Source: Chara braunii | Taxonomy: Eukaryota > Streptophyta > Charophyceae > Charales > Characeae | Direction of reading: 5' to 3' | Length of the DNA stretch: 21,353 bases | NCBI GenBank assembly: GCA_003427395.1 | Contig: BFEA01000079.1 | Location: 1,524,992 to 1,546,344 of the forward strand | Part shown: positions 8,097 through 16,389 of the stretch, piece by piece | Layout: each line of letters opens with the position of its first letter | How positions within the stretch are numbered: position 1 is the first letter of the stretch | Notes under the pieces: model-generated | What the model was told of the DNA's origin: nothing | Databases searched by the model: none | Seen by the model: only the letters and a program-made list of their open reading frames with translations | Program-made: the position numbers and the translations under genes

Positions 8097-8253
8097 CGAA
8101 CAGAACGTACGGTCATTACGCCTGCATTCGGGGCAACTTTTCAGTCCAGATAGAGCGATACTGACCGTACGTTCTATTCGTATGGTCATTACGCCTGCAT
8201 TCGGGGCAACTTTTCAGTCCAGATAGAGCGATACTGACCGTACGTTCTATTCG
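8097..8253. mobile_element. Small foldback element with 19-bp terminal inverted repeats and a perfect 70-bp tandem copy
   Basis: The left end CGAACAGAACGTACGGTCA (8097-8115) is the inverse of TGACCGTACGTTCTATTCG (8162-8180), with one mismatch, giving an 84-bp stem-loop element. The 70 bp from 8111 to 8180 (GGTCATTACGCCTGC to TTCTATTCG) then recur without a single difference at 8184-8253, separated by TAT, so the right half of the element is present twice. No ORF is inside. This may be a tiny non-autonomous TIR element. The absence of a clear target-site duplication keeps this tentative. Confidence 0.72.
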
Positions 8254-10214
8254 CAGGAAGCCGGTAATTTCGCTCAGCTTTCATCATTGATACGATGTTG
8301 TACCTCGACAGTCTGCCTTACCCAGATCCATGACAGAGAGAGCTGCGATCTGACCACAGGCACTCGGACGAGACCGGAACCCAGTGAAAGGGGGGAAGGC
8401 GGGGGCGAAGGGCGGCGGCGAAAAGGCCTATTTGAGTGGGAGAACCGCCTTCACCATCCAGTCAGAGTCTCCGTTGAGCCCGCCGCGACGCAACACGCAG
8501 TGCGAAGGTGGGGTGGTAATATAGCCAGGACTGGCAACTTAGCAATCGAAATACGGCAGCGTTTTCCGCGCGCTCGCGCGCCCAATCACTTAGGAAGGAA
8601 GGAGTCACCTTTCGCCCACGCCCTCGAAAAAGGCATGCCCCCTTTACCCCTAGCGAACTCCGCAATCGATCGAATTCGCGCCAGCGCGGCCATACGACCA
8701 TGGGAACAGGGGTTTCGCTCGTGGGCTCTGCTACTCGGTGTCCACTGTGATCCAAACCAAGTGTGACGCAGCGCTTCCAGTCGCGATCCCAACCGTTAAA
8801 CCTCTGATTGGCATCATTAGCATCTCATTCGAAACTGCCTTTCCGTCCTGAACCCTGCAAAAATTCTACACGAGTCGGAACTCTCATCATGTGACGCGAT
8901 AATCATCGAAACAACGAATGTCAACAATGGAAAGGGCGCGCGATCGTTTACTCGACAAACCGCGACCTCCCCCATCCTATTTATCCCTTCATCGTACAAT
9001 CAACGCGCCGATCAGTAATTGATCACAGCACCGTTGGAAGACACACAAGTCCGACTTCGAAGGACTCGTGGTTGCGCAACCCCTTTCGATCAATAGCAGC
9101 AGCTCGCAAAAAGAAACCACAAGCAAACGAGCAAGCAAATCAACCAAATCAACCAATCAATCGATTCATCACCCATAGCTCCCATAGCGCCAATCAGCGA
9201 AGGAGCCCGCTGTGTCCCAACCACGACCCAAAACGACGCGATAGCCATCGTTCATCATCATAATCATCATTCATCATCGTTATCTTGACCATCAGTCAAG
9301 ACACACAATCCCTCATCTCATATTTACTGTAAGTCGCTCGCTACCTTTGCCATCGCACGATCATCGCGACCGTCAGTTTCAAGTTAATCGAAGACTTAAC
9401 CTTCGCAAGAGATCGGAGAGGAAGTATAGACACCCAGCTACCGCTTTCAGCAGCCTACTCCTTCCTACCTCTTCCAAGCCGACCCCCGGGAAACGACAAA
9501 ACAATCGGAACAACCTCCCTACCCTTTTGAGCGCGGGAAGGGAACAATCGCGGGTGAGTTTGGAGACCAGCACACTGCCCCCGGCAGAATCCAATACCTG
9601 CGGAATCTCACGCACAGCGTCAGTCTTTCAGCGGCGGTCGTGACATAGGACCTCGCTGCACTGCTCCCCAAATGCACAAAAGACAAAAATATTGGCCGTG
9701 TATCTTTCCATATTCTAGCGGAAGATTCACTCTCGTTTTCCACATTTCCAGAGTAGTGCAGCGACGCCCATAAACTGGAAAATTTCGCACACAAGGCAAA
9801 GAAGAACACACACAGGTCAAACGAACACCTAGCGTTTGAAGATCCGTTGCGTGCCCCGATGTGAGATACACGTGTTGGATGCACTGCGTGCGCAGCAAGG
9901 AAGAGGAAGAACAAGATAGGGACTGCCATCGGGAGGGCTGAATCCCTTCACAGTCATCATCAACATAATCATATAGCCTTATCCACCCATCATATACAGA
10001 AACACAACTATATACATACACATAACCGAACAGATTGCTTGGCTGCATGGATGAAAGAAACGACAAGTGCCAAGTACACCACGTAGGGAGAGGTATGTCA
10101 AGTGGGTAGCGGCGGGAAAGCCCCCTTCTCGTCTGGTGCAGTGAACCACCTCTGCCTGAGAATCGCAGCCTTTCACTTAGCTCCCTTTTGCCGAGTCTCG
10201 CTTAACTGCTAATA
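8254..10214. other. Long non-coding stretch of the presumed intron
   Basis: No exon, RNA gene or large repeat could be supported in these 2 kb. Short open frames (such as 8287-8766 plus and 8462-8755 minus) overlap on opposite strands and have no motif. AAATCAACC-type words repeat around 9135-9165, ATCATCATAATCATCATTC simple sequence lies at 9255-9285, and CGGGTGAGTTTGG at 9551 is a donor-like plus-strand site without a credible exon. GC-rich patches such as GCGCGCTCGCGCGC (8567-8580) are present. Confidence 0.4.
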
Positions 10215-10327
10215 GGCCTAGTTGGACCACTCGCCATCCGCCAAGATCTTGAATGCATGCATATGGACAACAGTTCTGTCCAGATCCATTCGAAATGTTG
10301 CCGGATGGCGAGTGGTGCAACCAGGCT
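10215..10327. repeat. Imperfect palindrome with 35-nt arms (pre-miRNA-like or MITE-like hairpin)
   Basis: The arms 10221-10255 and 10287-10321 pair over 35 positions. From the outside there are 4 bp, a G-G mismatch, 15 bp (ACCACTCGCCATCCG), a C-C mismatch, 3 bp, a G-G mismatch, 2 bp, a C-A mismatch, then 7 pairs including one G-U, ending GAATG/CATTC. There are no bulges. Outside, GGCCT and AGGCT pair for another 5 bp after one mismatch. The 31-nt loop contains a smaller stem, TGGACA/TGTCCA. Evenly spaced one-base mismatches resemble miRNA precursors, but a short inverted-repeat element would look the same. Which strand would be transcribed is unknown. Confidence 0.8.
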
Positions 10328-10545
10328 GTATAATCTGGCAAGGTATTCGATGGCTGCTTCTACTCGAAAGAAAGAAAGAACTGTGCGGCGATCCTCGCGC
10401 AGCCACCGGATCAACAGCCGGAGGTCGGAAGCGCCCATACCCTCCCCCCGCCCGCCCAACCCAAGAAAGCTCTTTGTCCAACCTCTGTACGCCTCTTTGT
10501 CCAGCTCCTGTACAGCTCCACTTTGGCGCGCTTTCGCTCTCGCTC
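10328..10545. other. Spacer with short pyrimidine repeats
   Basis: GAAAGAAAGAAAGAA lies at 10365-10380. CTTTGTCCAACCTCTGTACG (10472) recurs in tandem as CTTTGTCCAGCTCCTGTACA (10495). No gene was recognised. Confidence 0.5.
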
Positions 10546-10945
10546 TCGCCCCCCGCTACTACGCGTGAGCAACGTCCCTCTCAGTTGCAGCTTCGTTTTG
10601 CAATCAATCACAGCCGATCAGCTCTCTCACTTTCCAGGCCTCTTCACTCTCTCTCTTCCCGCCCCGGCATATCCCCGCCTCCCCTAAGTTTGGCGTCAAT
10701 GAATAGACTTCTTCTCTCGAAGTTACGATTGTGTGGACGTGCCGGCGCTCGCGCTACGCGTGTGCAACGTTCCTCTCAGTTGCTACTTCGTTTAGCTATC
10801 AATCACCGCTGATCACCTCTCTCACTTTCCAGTCCTCTTCACTCCATCTCTTCCCGTCCGGGCATATCCCCGCCTCCCCTAAGTTCTGCGTCAATGGGCT
10901 TCTACTCTCGAAGTTACGATTGTGTGCACGGGCAAGCGCTCACGC
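10546..10945. repeat. Two-copy tandem duplication, unit ~195 bp, next to exon A
   Basis: ACGCGTGAGCAACGTCCCTC at 10561 recurs as ACGCGTGTGCAACGTTCCTC at 10756. The copies share TCAGTTGC, TATCAATCAC-like words, CTCTCTCACTTTCCAG, GGCATATCCCCGCCTCCCCT, AAGTT and GCGTCAATG, then TCTCGAAGTTACGATTGTGT. A third start (GCGCTCACGC) appears at 10937. On the minus strand this lies directly inside the intron that follows exon A. Confidence 0.93.
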
Positions 10946-10965
10946 TGGGATAGGTAGGTGTCGCG

Positions 10966-10971
10966 GCTTAC
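10966..10971 (-). other. 5' splice site after exon A (GAG|GTAAGC)
   Basis: On the minus strand TCCGAG is followed by GTAAGC at 10971. It is near-consensus, phase 0, and uses the same GAG|GTAAG form as the exon B donor. Confidence 0.58.
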
Positions 10972-11421
10972 CTCGGAATCGGATGGCGGGAAAGATTGCG
11001 GGCCGTTGCTCGCGGCTGCTGTTGACGATACTACGCGACCTCCGTGTTTGAAGTCGTCGCCTCTTCCTCCACGTGGCCCCTCGCTGACAGGTGCCTTGAT
11101 AGCTGCAGGATTAATATCTACCGATGAGATATCAAGATGGGACAGCAGGTCTCCCGGTGCAACCTCGCCAACCAGCGGGGTCGTGCCAACGGGAATTCCG
11201 CTTGGGTTATTGTGATGATTATGATGATACCCTGCACCACCCGGCCCCGAGGTTTGGGCAGAAGGTGAGAGAGACCCCAGGCCCGAGGAATGAGCACCTC
11301 CTCCACCACCAGTCGAGGCTTGGAGAAGCTCGTAGAACGGCTCGTTTTGATTCGAAGTAAGAACCGATGGCACGCGAACTCCTGCAGACGGCTGGTTGGA
11401 ACCAAGCTTACCCTGGTCCAT
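10972..11421 (-). CDS. Candidate first coding exon A: disordered Ser/Gly/Asp-rich N terminus
   Basis: The ATG at 11421 has good context (GCGATGG), is the first in-frame ATG after an in-frame TAG 36 bases upstream, and opens 150 codons up to the GAG|GTAAGC donor. The product has MDQGKLGSNQ, a possible amphipathic patch EPFYELLQAS (residues 27-36), a Gly run (38-42), a His/Asn patch HHNHHNN (66-72), then the more ordered-looking DLLSHLDISSVDINPAAIKA (91-110) and an S/P-rich end. No domain is recognised; it looks intrinsically disordered. It faces the same way as exon B and ends in the matching phase, so it may be the N terminus of the same gene; FLOE-type proteins begin with an Asp/Ser-rich disordered segment. 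CAG|GGTAAGC inside codons 3-5 is an alternative acceptor or donor, so the start is not certain. Confidence 0.55.
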
Positions 11422-11681
11422 CGCACAAGATAAAGAGTTTCTCACTCCCGCGCCCTATCTAGCCTGCCCTCCCCTCACCGGCCCGCTAACGACCTCTGTC
11501 TCGGCCCTGACCGACCACTTCGGTCTTCTCTCCCCTCTCCTCCCAGCGCCAATTCACAACCTTATTTTCTTTTCGCTTCTGTTCCCCCCAGATCCTCCCT
11601 GGACAGCGGCAACCCGCCAACTATCCCCACGAAACATTGATCACTCCAAAATCCGAATATCGATGTCTCTTCCCGCCTCTT

Positions 11682-11684
<3 letters not shown>
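11422..11684 (-). promoter_or_regulatory. Presumed 5' UTR/promoter-proximal region of exon A
   Basis: On the minus strand this is purine-rich (GGGAGGGGAGG and GGAGGAGAGGGGAGAGAAG). It contains GACCGAAGTGGTCGGTC (plus-strand 11507-11523), a short imperfect hairpin. No TATA box was found at a fixed distance from the ATG. The role is inferred only from position upstream of the candidate start codon. Confidence 0.3.
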
Positions 11685-11772
<88 letters not shown>

Positions 11773-11773
11773 N

Positions 11774-11856
<83 letters not shown>
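11685..11856. repeat. Long (CT)n tract (~159 bp) plus (GT)6, with one undetermined base
   Basis: CT dinucleotides run from 11685 to 11843, with an N at 11773 where the assembly could not decide, then GT to 11856. The single N and the sudden phase change there suggest the true length is not resolved. On the sense strand of exon A it is a (GA)n tract about 264 bp upstream of the ATG. GAGA tracts bind BBR/BPC factors in land plants. A role here is inferred. Confidence 0.95.
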
Positions 11857-12394
11857 CCCCGCCCCGAGACTCTACAAATCGGACCAGCTAGCCGCCCCCT
11901 CCGTACGCACGCAACTTCCCGCCTCGATGTGGCCTTGCTGGCGAAATCATGTGCGCCCGCTCAGTTTCCCACATGGACAATAGCCTGCTTATTCACAACG
12001 CAATCAGAAGTCAATTTTCTCCCGATTGCCTCCGTAGCGGTTCCTATTACCGTCAGGGCGCAGATGGCACCTTACCAATACATTTTCGGTGGCTAGCTCG
12101 CCACGTGCACGCTTCTCGGTCTTCCCTCATAACGATACGCCATGCCCTTTCTCTTCATTTTCCGCGTTGTCGTGATCGCTGCTTCCTGAATGCTTCCTTC
12201 CGTTTGTCCTCGTCCCGAACTTCCGAAAAACTATAAAGGAGCGTCGGAACATCTGTTAAATTTGGAGCGATAGGGAGAACAAAAAAGACTGCAGGATAGC
12301 ACACTGCGATGGCCACTCCAAATATCGGACGGGATTCGAGCCGGGCCGCGCCATCGGCCCTGCTACCCTTTTTTTCTTTCAGAACCTTCCTCCC
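11857..12394. other. Non-coding stretch upstream of the (CT)n tract
   Basis: No gene was recognised. ACTATAAAGGAG at 12229-12240 is a TATA-like word on the plus strand. CGGGATTCGAGCCGGG (12330-12345) reads on the minus strand as GGCTCGAATCC, a Pol III B-box-like word without a matching A box. Neither can be tied to a gene. A T-run lies at 12369-12375. Confidence 0.4.
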
Positions 12395-12600
12395 GCGATC
12401 CTAGCGCAGTTGGTAAGGCACAGGCGTGGCACCCAAGAGGTTCAATGCCTCCAGCATACTTGGCACCCGCCGTCCAGAAATGCTCGGTCCTGACGCTACA
12501 GGCTGACCCACTGGGCCGTGTCGCACACCTAAAGCTTTGGTGCAGTCTCGCATGTGAGACGATACCCCTGCTGAGGGGTTCCACGGAAGACTATTGACTT
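12395..12600 (+). mobile_element. tRNA-headed SINE-like repeat, copy 1 (decayed)
   Basis: The head GCGATCCTAGCGCAGTTGG, TAAGGCA, then AAGAGGTTCAATGCC resembles an A box and a weak B box. The body carries TTGGCACCCGCC, CTCGGTCCTGACGCTACAGG, CTGACCCA, and near its end GCTGAGGGGTTCCACG with ACTAT. These are the same landmarks in the same order as in copies 15733-16175 and 15335-15515. No ORF is inside. The B box is short of consensus, so transcription is doubtful. Confidence 0.68.
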
Positions 12601-12911
12601 ACCGTGAGGCCACGGGTAGTTTGTTTGTTGATTTGGTTGGGGGAGGGTAAGGTAGTGAGTTTCTGCATGGTCGTTCGGAAACAAAAACCTGAGTTCTGGA
12701 AGTTTGCAGCCCAATCCAGCGGCCTATCTCAGTTGGTAACAGAGGCAAGTGGCATACAGGAGGTCTTGGGTTCAACCCCTATTCGCCTCACGTACCTTCC
12801 TGGGCAGGCTTAGCACCCGCCACCTACAGCATAATCACTACCTTACCCTTCCCGAACCACATAAACAAACGAGCTACGGGCTGCGCACACGTGACCTCAA
12901 GGTAAGTCAAT
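12593..12911. repeat. Inverted repeat (arms ~70 bp) around a SINE-like head
   Basis: ATTGACTTACCGTGAGGCCA and the following GGTAGTTTGTTTGTTGATTT, GGGTAAGGTAGTGA (12593-12658) recur inverted at 12835-12911 (TCACTACCTTACCC, AACCACATAAACAAACGAGC, CACGTGACCTCAAGGTAAGT). The right arm carries a short insertion (GGGCTGCGCA). The interior holds the tRNA-like head at 12719. Confidence 0.82.
12697..12834 (+). mobile_element. tRNA-headed SINE-like repeat, copy 2
   Basis: GAAGTTTGCAGCC is followed by GCGGCCTATCTCAGTTGG (A-box-like), AAGTGGCAT, AGGAGGTCTTGGGTTCAACC (B-box-like) and then CGCCTCACGTACCTTCCTGG, GCAGGCTT and CGCCACCTA. The copy at 15733 shares this order, including the word before the head, so the family boundary lies upstream of the tRNA-like part. 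Confidence 0.8.
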
Positions 12912-13126
12912 CGCTCTGCCTTCCCTCCGGTCCACTCCTCTTATGAATGCCAGCTGTCACCGCTGAATGCCGCTTGGGGTTGTATGTATGTTTTGTCATG
13001 TTTGCTATACACAACTCGAAGAGAGTGTGAGTGTGGGGTCCTGGTTGGTGCTTTATTCACGATGTTTATGGGACACTGCACCCACTTTCCAGCAGGTGGC
13101 GCTCCCCATCAATAGACAGGAGAATG
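12912..13126. other. Short unique stretch
   Basis: Nothing is recognised beyond the transition from C/T-rich sequence to G/T-rich sequence leading into the compound microsatellite. Confidence 0.4.
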
Positions 13127-13185
13127 TATGTGCGTGTGTGTGTGTGTGTGTGTGTGTCTGTGTGTGTGTCTGTGTGTGAGTGAGT

Positions 13186-13227
<42 letters not shown>

Positions 13228-13306
13228 GTGTGTGTGTGTGTGTGAGAAAGAGAGCGTGTGTGTGTGCGTGTACGTGCGTTTGTGTGTGTGTGTGTGCGTG
13301 TGTGCG

Positions 13307-13360
<54 letters not shown>

Positions 13361-13361
13361 G
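13127..13361. repeat. Compound (GT)n(GA)n microsatellite, three alternating blocks
   Basis: The blocks GT, GA, GT, short GA, long GT with GTGC variants, then GA follow one another over ~235 bp. Histidine/threonine or serine/leucine open frames on the minus strand come from this simple sequence only. Confidence 0.97.
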
Positions 13362-14778
13362 ATAGTAATGGGTGTGTATAGAACACGACTATTCATTATT
13401 TTATGGAATACAAATTTATGCATAAGTCAATTAACACAGTGACAAGTCAGTACCATGCGAACATACAAAGAGTAAGTGGTTGCCCACCGGATTCGAGGGG
13501 AAGCTGTTGTCTAGCCGCTGCTCCCTTCTACCAGTGCTCGTGCAGCAGACAGTCGAGCGTGTGTGAGGATTAGCTCACACTGGGCTGTCGTATGTCTGGC
13601 TATATGCACGAGTCAGTGCTCGTGCTTCATAGGTAGGAGGAGGGGGGATGAAGATGAAGTGGCAGTTTGTGTGATTTGCTATACAGAGCGAAGGCAGGTG
13701 GGCAGCAGTAGTTCGCACAGTAGTAGCGTTGTGGCTGCATTCATTTGCCGTATAGCTGTGCTCAGTTGTGGGCACCATGGCTTTGTATACTAGTTGTAGC
13801 TCGCTTAATCGTGTCGTAGTCTGTGTAATGGTAAGGGGTAGGGGGATTCGCACAGATGTGGTATCAGGCGTATACTTCATAGGTGGGTTAAAGGTGGTAA
13901 CGTTGTGTATAAGGGGTTTGTGTAGCAATTTGTTTTTTTTTCGTAGGTGGGTGTTAGGTATGGTGTCTTTGCTTATTCAGTTTGCAGGTCTTGCGTCGTC
14001 CGTGTTGTGCTGTCATATATACTTTGTCTGTGTTGGGCATGTTCTGAGGTAGCTTACGGCCGTACACGTTTTTTTTTGCTGTTTTTTGTCTTTTGTGTGT
14101 CGTCGTAGCGTTTGGCTATGGCGTTTTGCGATGCTAATCATTTGTTTTTCTAGGTATTGGCGTTCTTCTGGGTCTTTGCTTGTCGTTTTTGCGTCTTATT
14201 ACTCGAGGGATCTCTTGTCGTATATGAATCGTCCGTGTTTTAGTCAGGCCGTCACATTTGTGTTGTTTTGGTTTTGCTAAAGGGTTGTGGTGCTACATTT
14301 TTTAGTTTTTTAGTTTTTAATTTTTGGCTCCCATAACTATACTTGTGTATATGAGGTACTGTGTATTTATATCGTTGTGGTTAGTGGTGTTTGCGGACAG
14401 TTTGGTTATTGGTAGGTTTGTAGCGGTTGCGTTCAAGGTACAAGATGAAGATTATAGCGTGCTTAAATTATTATTATTTATTATTTTTTACTTAACTATA
14501 TATATTTTACAATCTATATTTTTTGTTATTGTTTAATTATTATTATCATTATTATTATTATTATTATTTTAAAAATTTTTAAGTTTTATATTTTTACTAT
14601 TATTATTTATGCTTATTATTATTATTATTTGATTTATATTATTTTTATTTTTATTTATTTATTTTTAATAAAATATCTTATTATTTTTTAAATTTTTAAT
14701 TTTTATCTTATTTATTTAGGATTATGGTTTTTTAGTCTTTTGTTTCTATTCAAAGGGTTATTGTTCTAAGGTTTAAAT
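13362..14778. other. T/G-skewed non-coding stretch ending in TTA-rich DNA
   Basis: From ~13560 to 14460 the plus strand is dominated by T and G, with few A or C runs (for example GTGTTAGGTATGGTGTC and TTGTCGTTTTTGCG). From 14461 to 14760 it is almost pure A/T with (TTA)n and TTTA words and hardly any C. Hydrophobic open frames on the plus strand (13768-14536) reflect T-rich codons and show no domain. It may be a long intron-like or decayed simple-sequence region. Confidence 0.5.
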
Positions 14779-14788
14779 GTGTGTGTGT

Positions 14789-14862
<74 letters not shown>

Positions 14863-14881
14863 NAGAGAGAGAGAGAGAGAG
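14779..14881. repeat. (GT)n(GA)n microsatellite with one undetermined base
   Basis: GT runs to 14829 with one TA interruption, then GA to 14881. N is at 14863. Confidence 0.97.
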
Positions 14882-15060
14882 ACCTGCAGCATGCAGCATG
14901 TCAGTGGCGGGGAACACAAGGGCAGGCGCTGATCTCCAACAAAAAGAATAAGTAATTTTATCGAAATACAAAAGTTTTTTCTTTTTGAAATCCGAGTAGA
15001 AAGGGTACAGATTGTATTCGAATACAACGTGTGCGTTTTCTATTCCAGGAACTCTGCTAT
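14882..15060 (+). mobile_element. Dispersed repeat family R, copy 1
   Basis: CCTGCAGCATG, then AAGGGCAGGCGCTGATCTCC, TCGAAATACAAAAGTTTTTTC, GTAGAAAGGGTACA and TTGTATTCGAATACAACG recur in the same order, inverted, at 16595-16390. In both copies the CTGCAGCATG end touches a GT/GA microsatellite. No ORF or tRNA-like head was found. The core TTGTATTCGAATACAA is a perfect palindrome. Confidence 0.8.
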
Positions 15061-15334
15061 TCGAGAAAAGTGGACCTGTACCGTTTCAATTTCGAAAAAG
15101 GACTTCGGCCTCCTTGGCCTCCTATGCCTCCTATGCGCAACTACCGGTCCTACGCGGTCGTGGACTAAAACTCATGCGGTTCCACGGGCAGCTACCGGTC
15201 CTGCAGTTTCGAATAAAATGTCACCACCCCCTAAACTGCCATGCCTTATTTTTCCAGCCTTCCAACGACCGTATAACGAACGACGACGAAAAATGTTCTC
15301 AGGGGTATAAAACGCACCTATGACGGGCTGCGAA
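15061..15334. other. Spacer with short internal repeats
   Basis: GGCCTCC and TATGCCTCC tandem words lie at 15107-15135. CAACTACCGGTCCTACGCGG (15138) and CAGCTACCGGTCCTGCAGTT (15188) form a 50-bp direct repeat that includes ACTAAAACTCATGCGG. No gene was recognised. Confidence 0.5.
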
Positions 15335-15515
15335 CTAGACCATCAAAGAAGCTTAATCCTGAAGCTACCAGCTGACCCCTGGCCGGCATGGGCCATCTGC
15401 AGGTCGGGTGAAGTCAGGCTTGAAGTCCGGCTGGCTGCTACGGGGTTCCACGTAACACTACAGTAATAAATAAAAAATGCATAAAAGGCCATCCTGTCCA
15501 GATTTGATAGGTAAG
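15335..15515 (+). mobile_element. SINE-like body without head, copy 3
   Basis: GACCATCAAAGAAGCT, CCTGAAGCTACCAGCTGACC, CTGGCCGGCATGG, CTGCTACGGGGTTCCACGTA, ACTACAGTAATAAATAAAAA, then AAAAGGCCATCCTGTCCAGA and TTTGATAGGTAA match the second half of the copy at 15733-16175. No tRNA-like head precedes it, so it is truncated at the 5' end, as SINE/LINE copies often are. Confidence 0.78.
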
Positions 15516-15526
15516 AAGAAAAAAAT

Positions 15527-15719
15527 GGGTAACTTCAGTAAAGTCACAAAAACGAGTTATGATTGCACTATGGTGCAAGATACACTTTGCAATTGAAATT
15601 CAGGCACGTTACCAGGCTACAAAGTTAGGTTGTATACATGGCCTGAACTGCAATTCGAAATTGTATCTTGGCCCATAGTGCAATTATAACTCATTTTTGT
15701 GACTTTTGCGTAGTTTCCC
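15527..15719. mobile_element. 193-bp foldback element, 79-bp arms, 35-bp loop
   Basis: The arms 15527-15605 and 15641-15719 are inverted copies that align without any gap. By hand count 65 of 79 positions pair. The best stretch includes AAAGTCACAAAAA, GAGTTAT, ATTGCACTATGG and CAAGATACA. No ORF fits. It may be a MITE-like palindrome, or a young hairpin locus able to make small RNAs. It sits between SINE-like copies 3 and 4. Confidence 0.88.
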
Positions 15720-15732
15720 CCCACAAAAAAAA

Positions 15733-16175
15733 GAAGTTTGCAGCCAGTAGGGTTGTTATCCAACGACTTAGCTCGGTTGGTAAGGCATGCAAGTGGCATT
15801 CAAGAGGTTTTGGGTTCAATCCCCATTGGCCTCACGTACCTTCCTGGGCAAGCTTGGTGTCTGCCACCTATAAATATGTCGTTGGTACCAAGGAATGACA
15901 TTGAGCAAATACTGTTGATATTCATAGGGGGAGGGGATTGAAGGGGAGGCACAGTGACTGACCCATCGAAGAAGCTCGGTCCTTATGCTACCGGCTGACC
16001 CCTAGCCGGTATCGCCCCACCTGCTGTAGCAGGTAACATACCTGTTGGTGGGTGCAACTCCTGCATGTTCTCTCGTTGGAGGCTTGAGCACGGATGCGGA
16101 TGCTACGGGGTTTCCTGTAGTACTATGATGACAATAAAAAAAAGGCCTGAAAGGCCGTCCTGTCCAAATTCGATA
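15733..16175 (+). mobile_element. tRNA-headed SINE-like repeat, most complete copy (copy 4)
   Basis: GAAGTTTGCAGCC precedes the head CGACTTAGCTCGGTTGG (A-box-like), TAAGGCATGCAAGTGGCATT, AAGAGGTTTTGGGTTCAATC (B-box-like), then GGCCTCACGTACCTTCCTGG. The second half has ACCCATCGAAGAAGCTCGGT, GCTACCGGCTGACCCCTAGC, GATGCTACGGGGTTTCC, ATGACAATAAAAAAAAGGCC and GCCGTCCTGTCC. GTAGCAGGTAACATACCTG inside could form a hairpin. It has no ORF, so it would need LINE proteins in trans, which are not seen here. Confidence 0.82.
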
Positions 16176-16389
16176 AGTAATCGAATTGGTTAGGCTTCAA
16201 GAAATAGCCTTAAAAAATATTTAAGAAACAATATATATACACCTGAGTCAATTGGAAGGGTGTAAAAATTGTAGGCAGAAGCTTCTAAGGGGTGTAAAAA
16301 TTGCAGGCCCAAAATCAATATTGACCGCGGTCCTGGAAAAAAAAATCAAATGCCATGCGCCCCCCTAGCCTTGGAATTAAGAAGTTAGT
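16176..16389. other. Spacer with short repeats
   Basis: GGGTGTAAAAATTG occurs at 16258 and 16291. No gene was recognised. Confidence 0.5.

Noticed and set aside
10222-10812. 196-codon plus-strand open frame
   Set aside because: It runs through the hairpin and the 195-bp duplication, and its protein repeats itself accordingly. The composition is S/L/R-rich with no motif.
11396-11983. Leu/Ser-repeat protein (195 codons)
   Set aside because: It is translated from the (CT)n tract. The repeat makes every frame open.
12229-12240. TATA-box-like ACTATAAAGG on the plus strand
   Set aside because: No plus-strand gene follows, and the candidate gene runs the other way.
12325-12350. B-box-like word GGCTCGAATCC on the minus strand
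   Set aside because: There is no A box at the proper distance and no cloverleaf.
13066-13423. His/Thr- and Ser/Leu-rich frames
   Set aside because: They are translations of GT/GA microsatellites, as are those at 14750-15027, 19253-19714 and 20941-21234.
13768-14536. Hydrophobic plus-strand frames that look like membrane proteins
   Set aside because: T-rich DNA encodes Phe, Leu and Val by default. There are no conserved motifs, and frames are broken by stops at short intervals.
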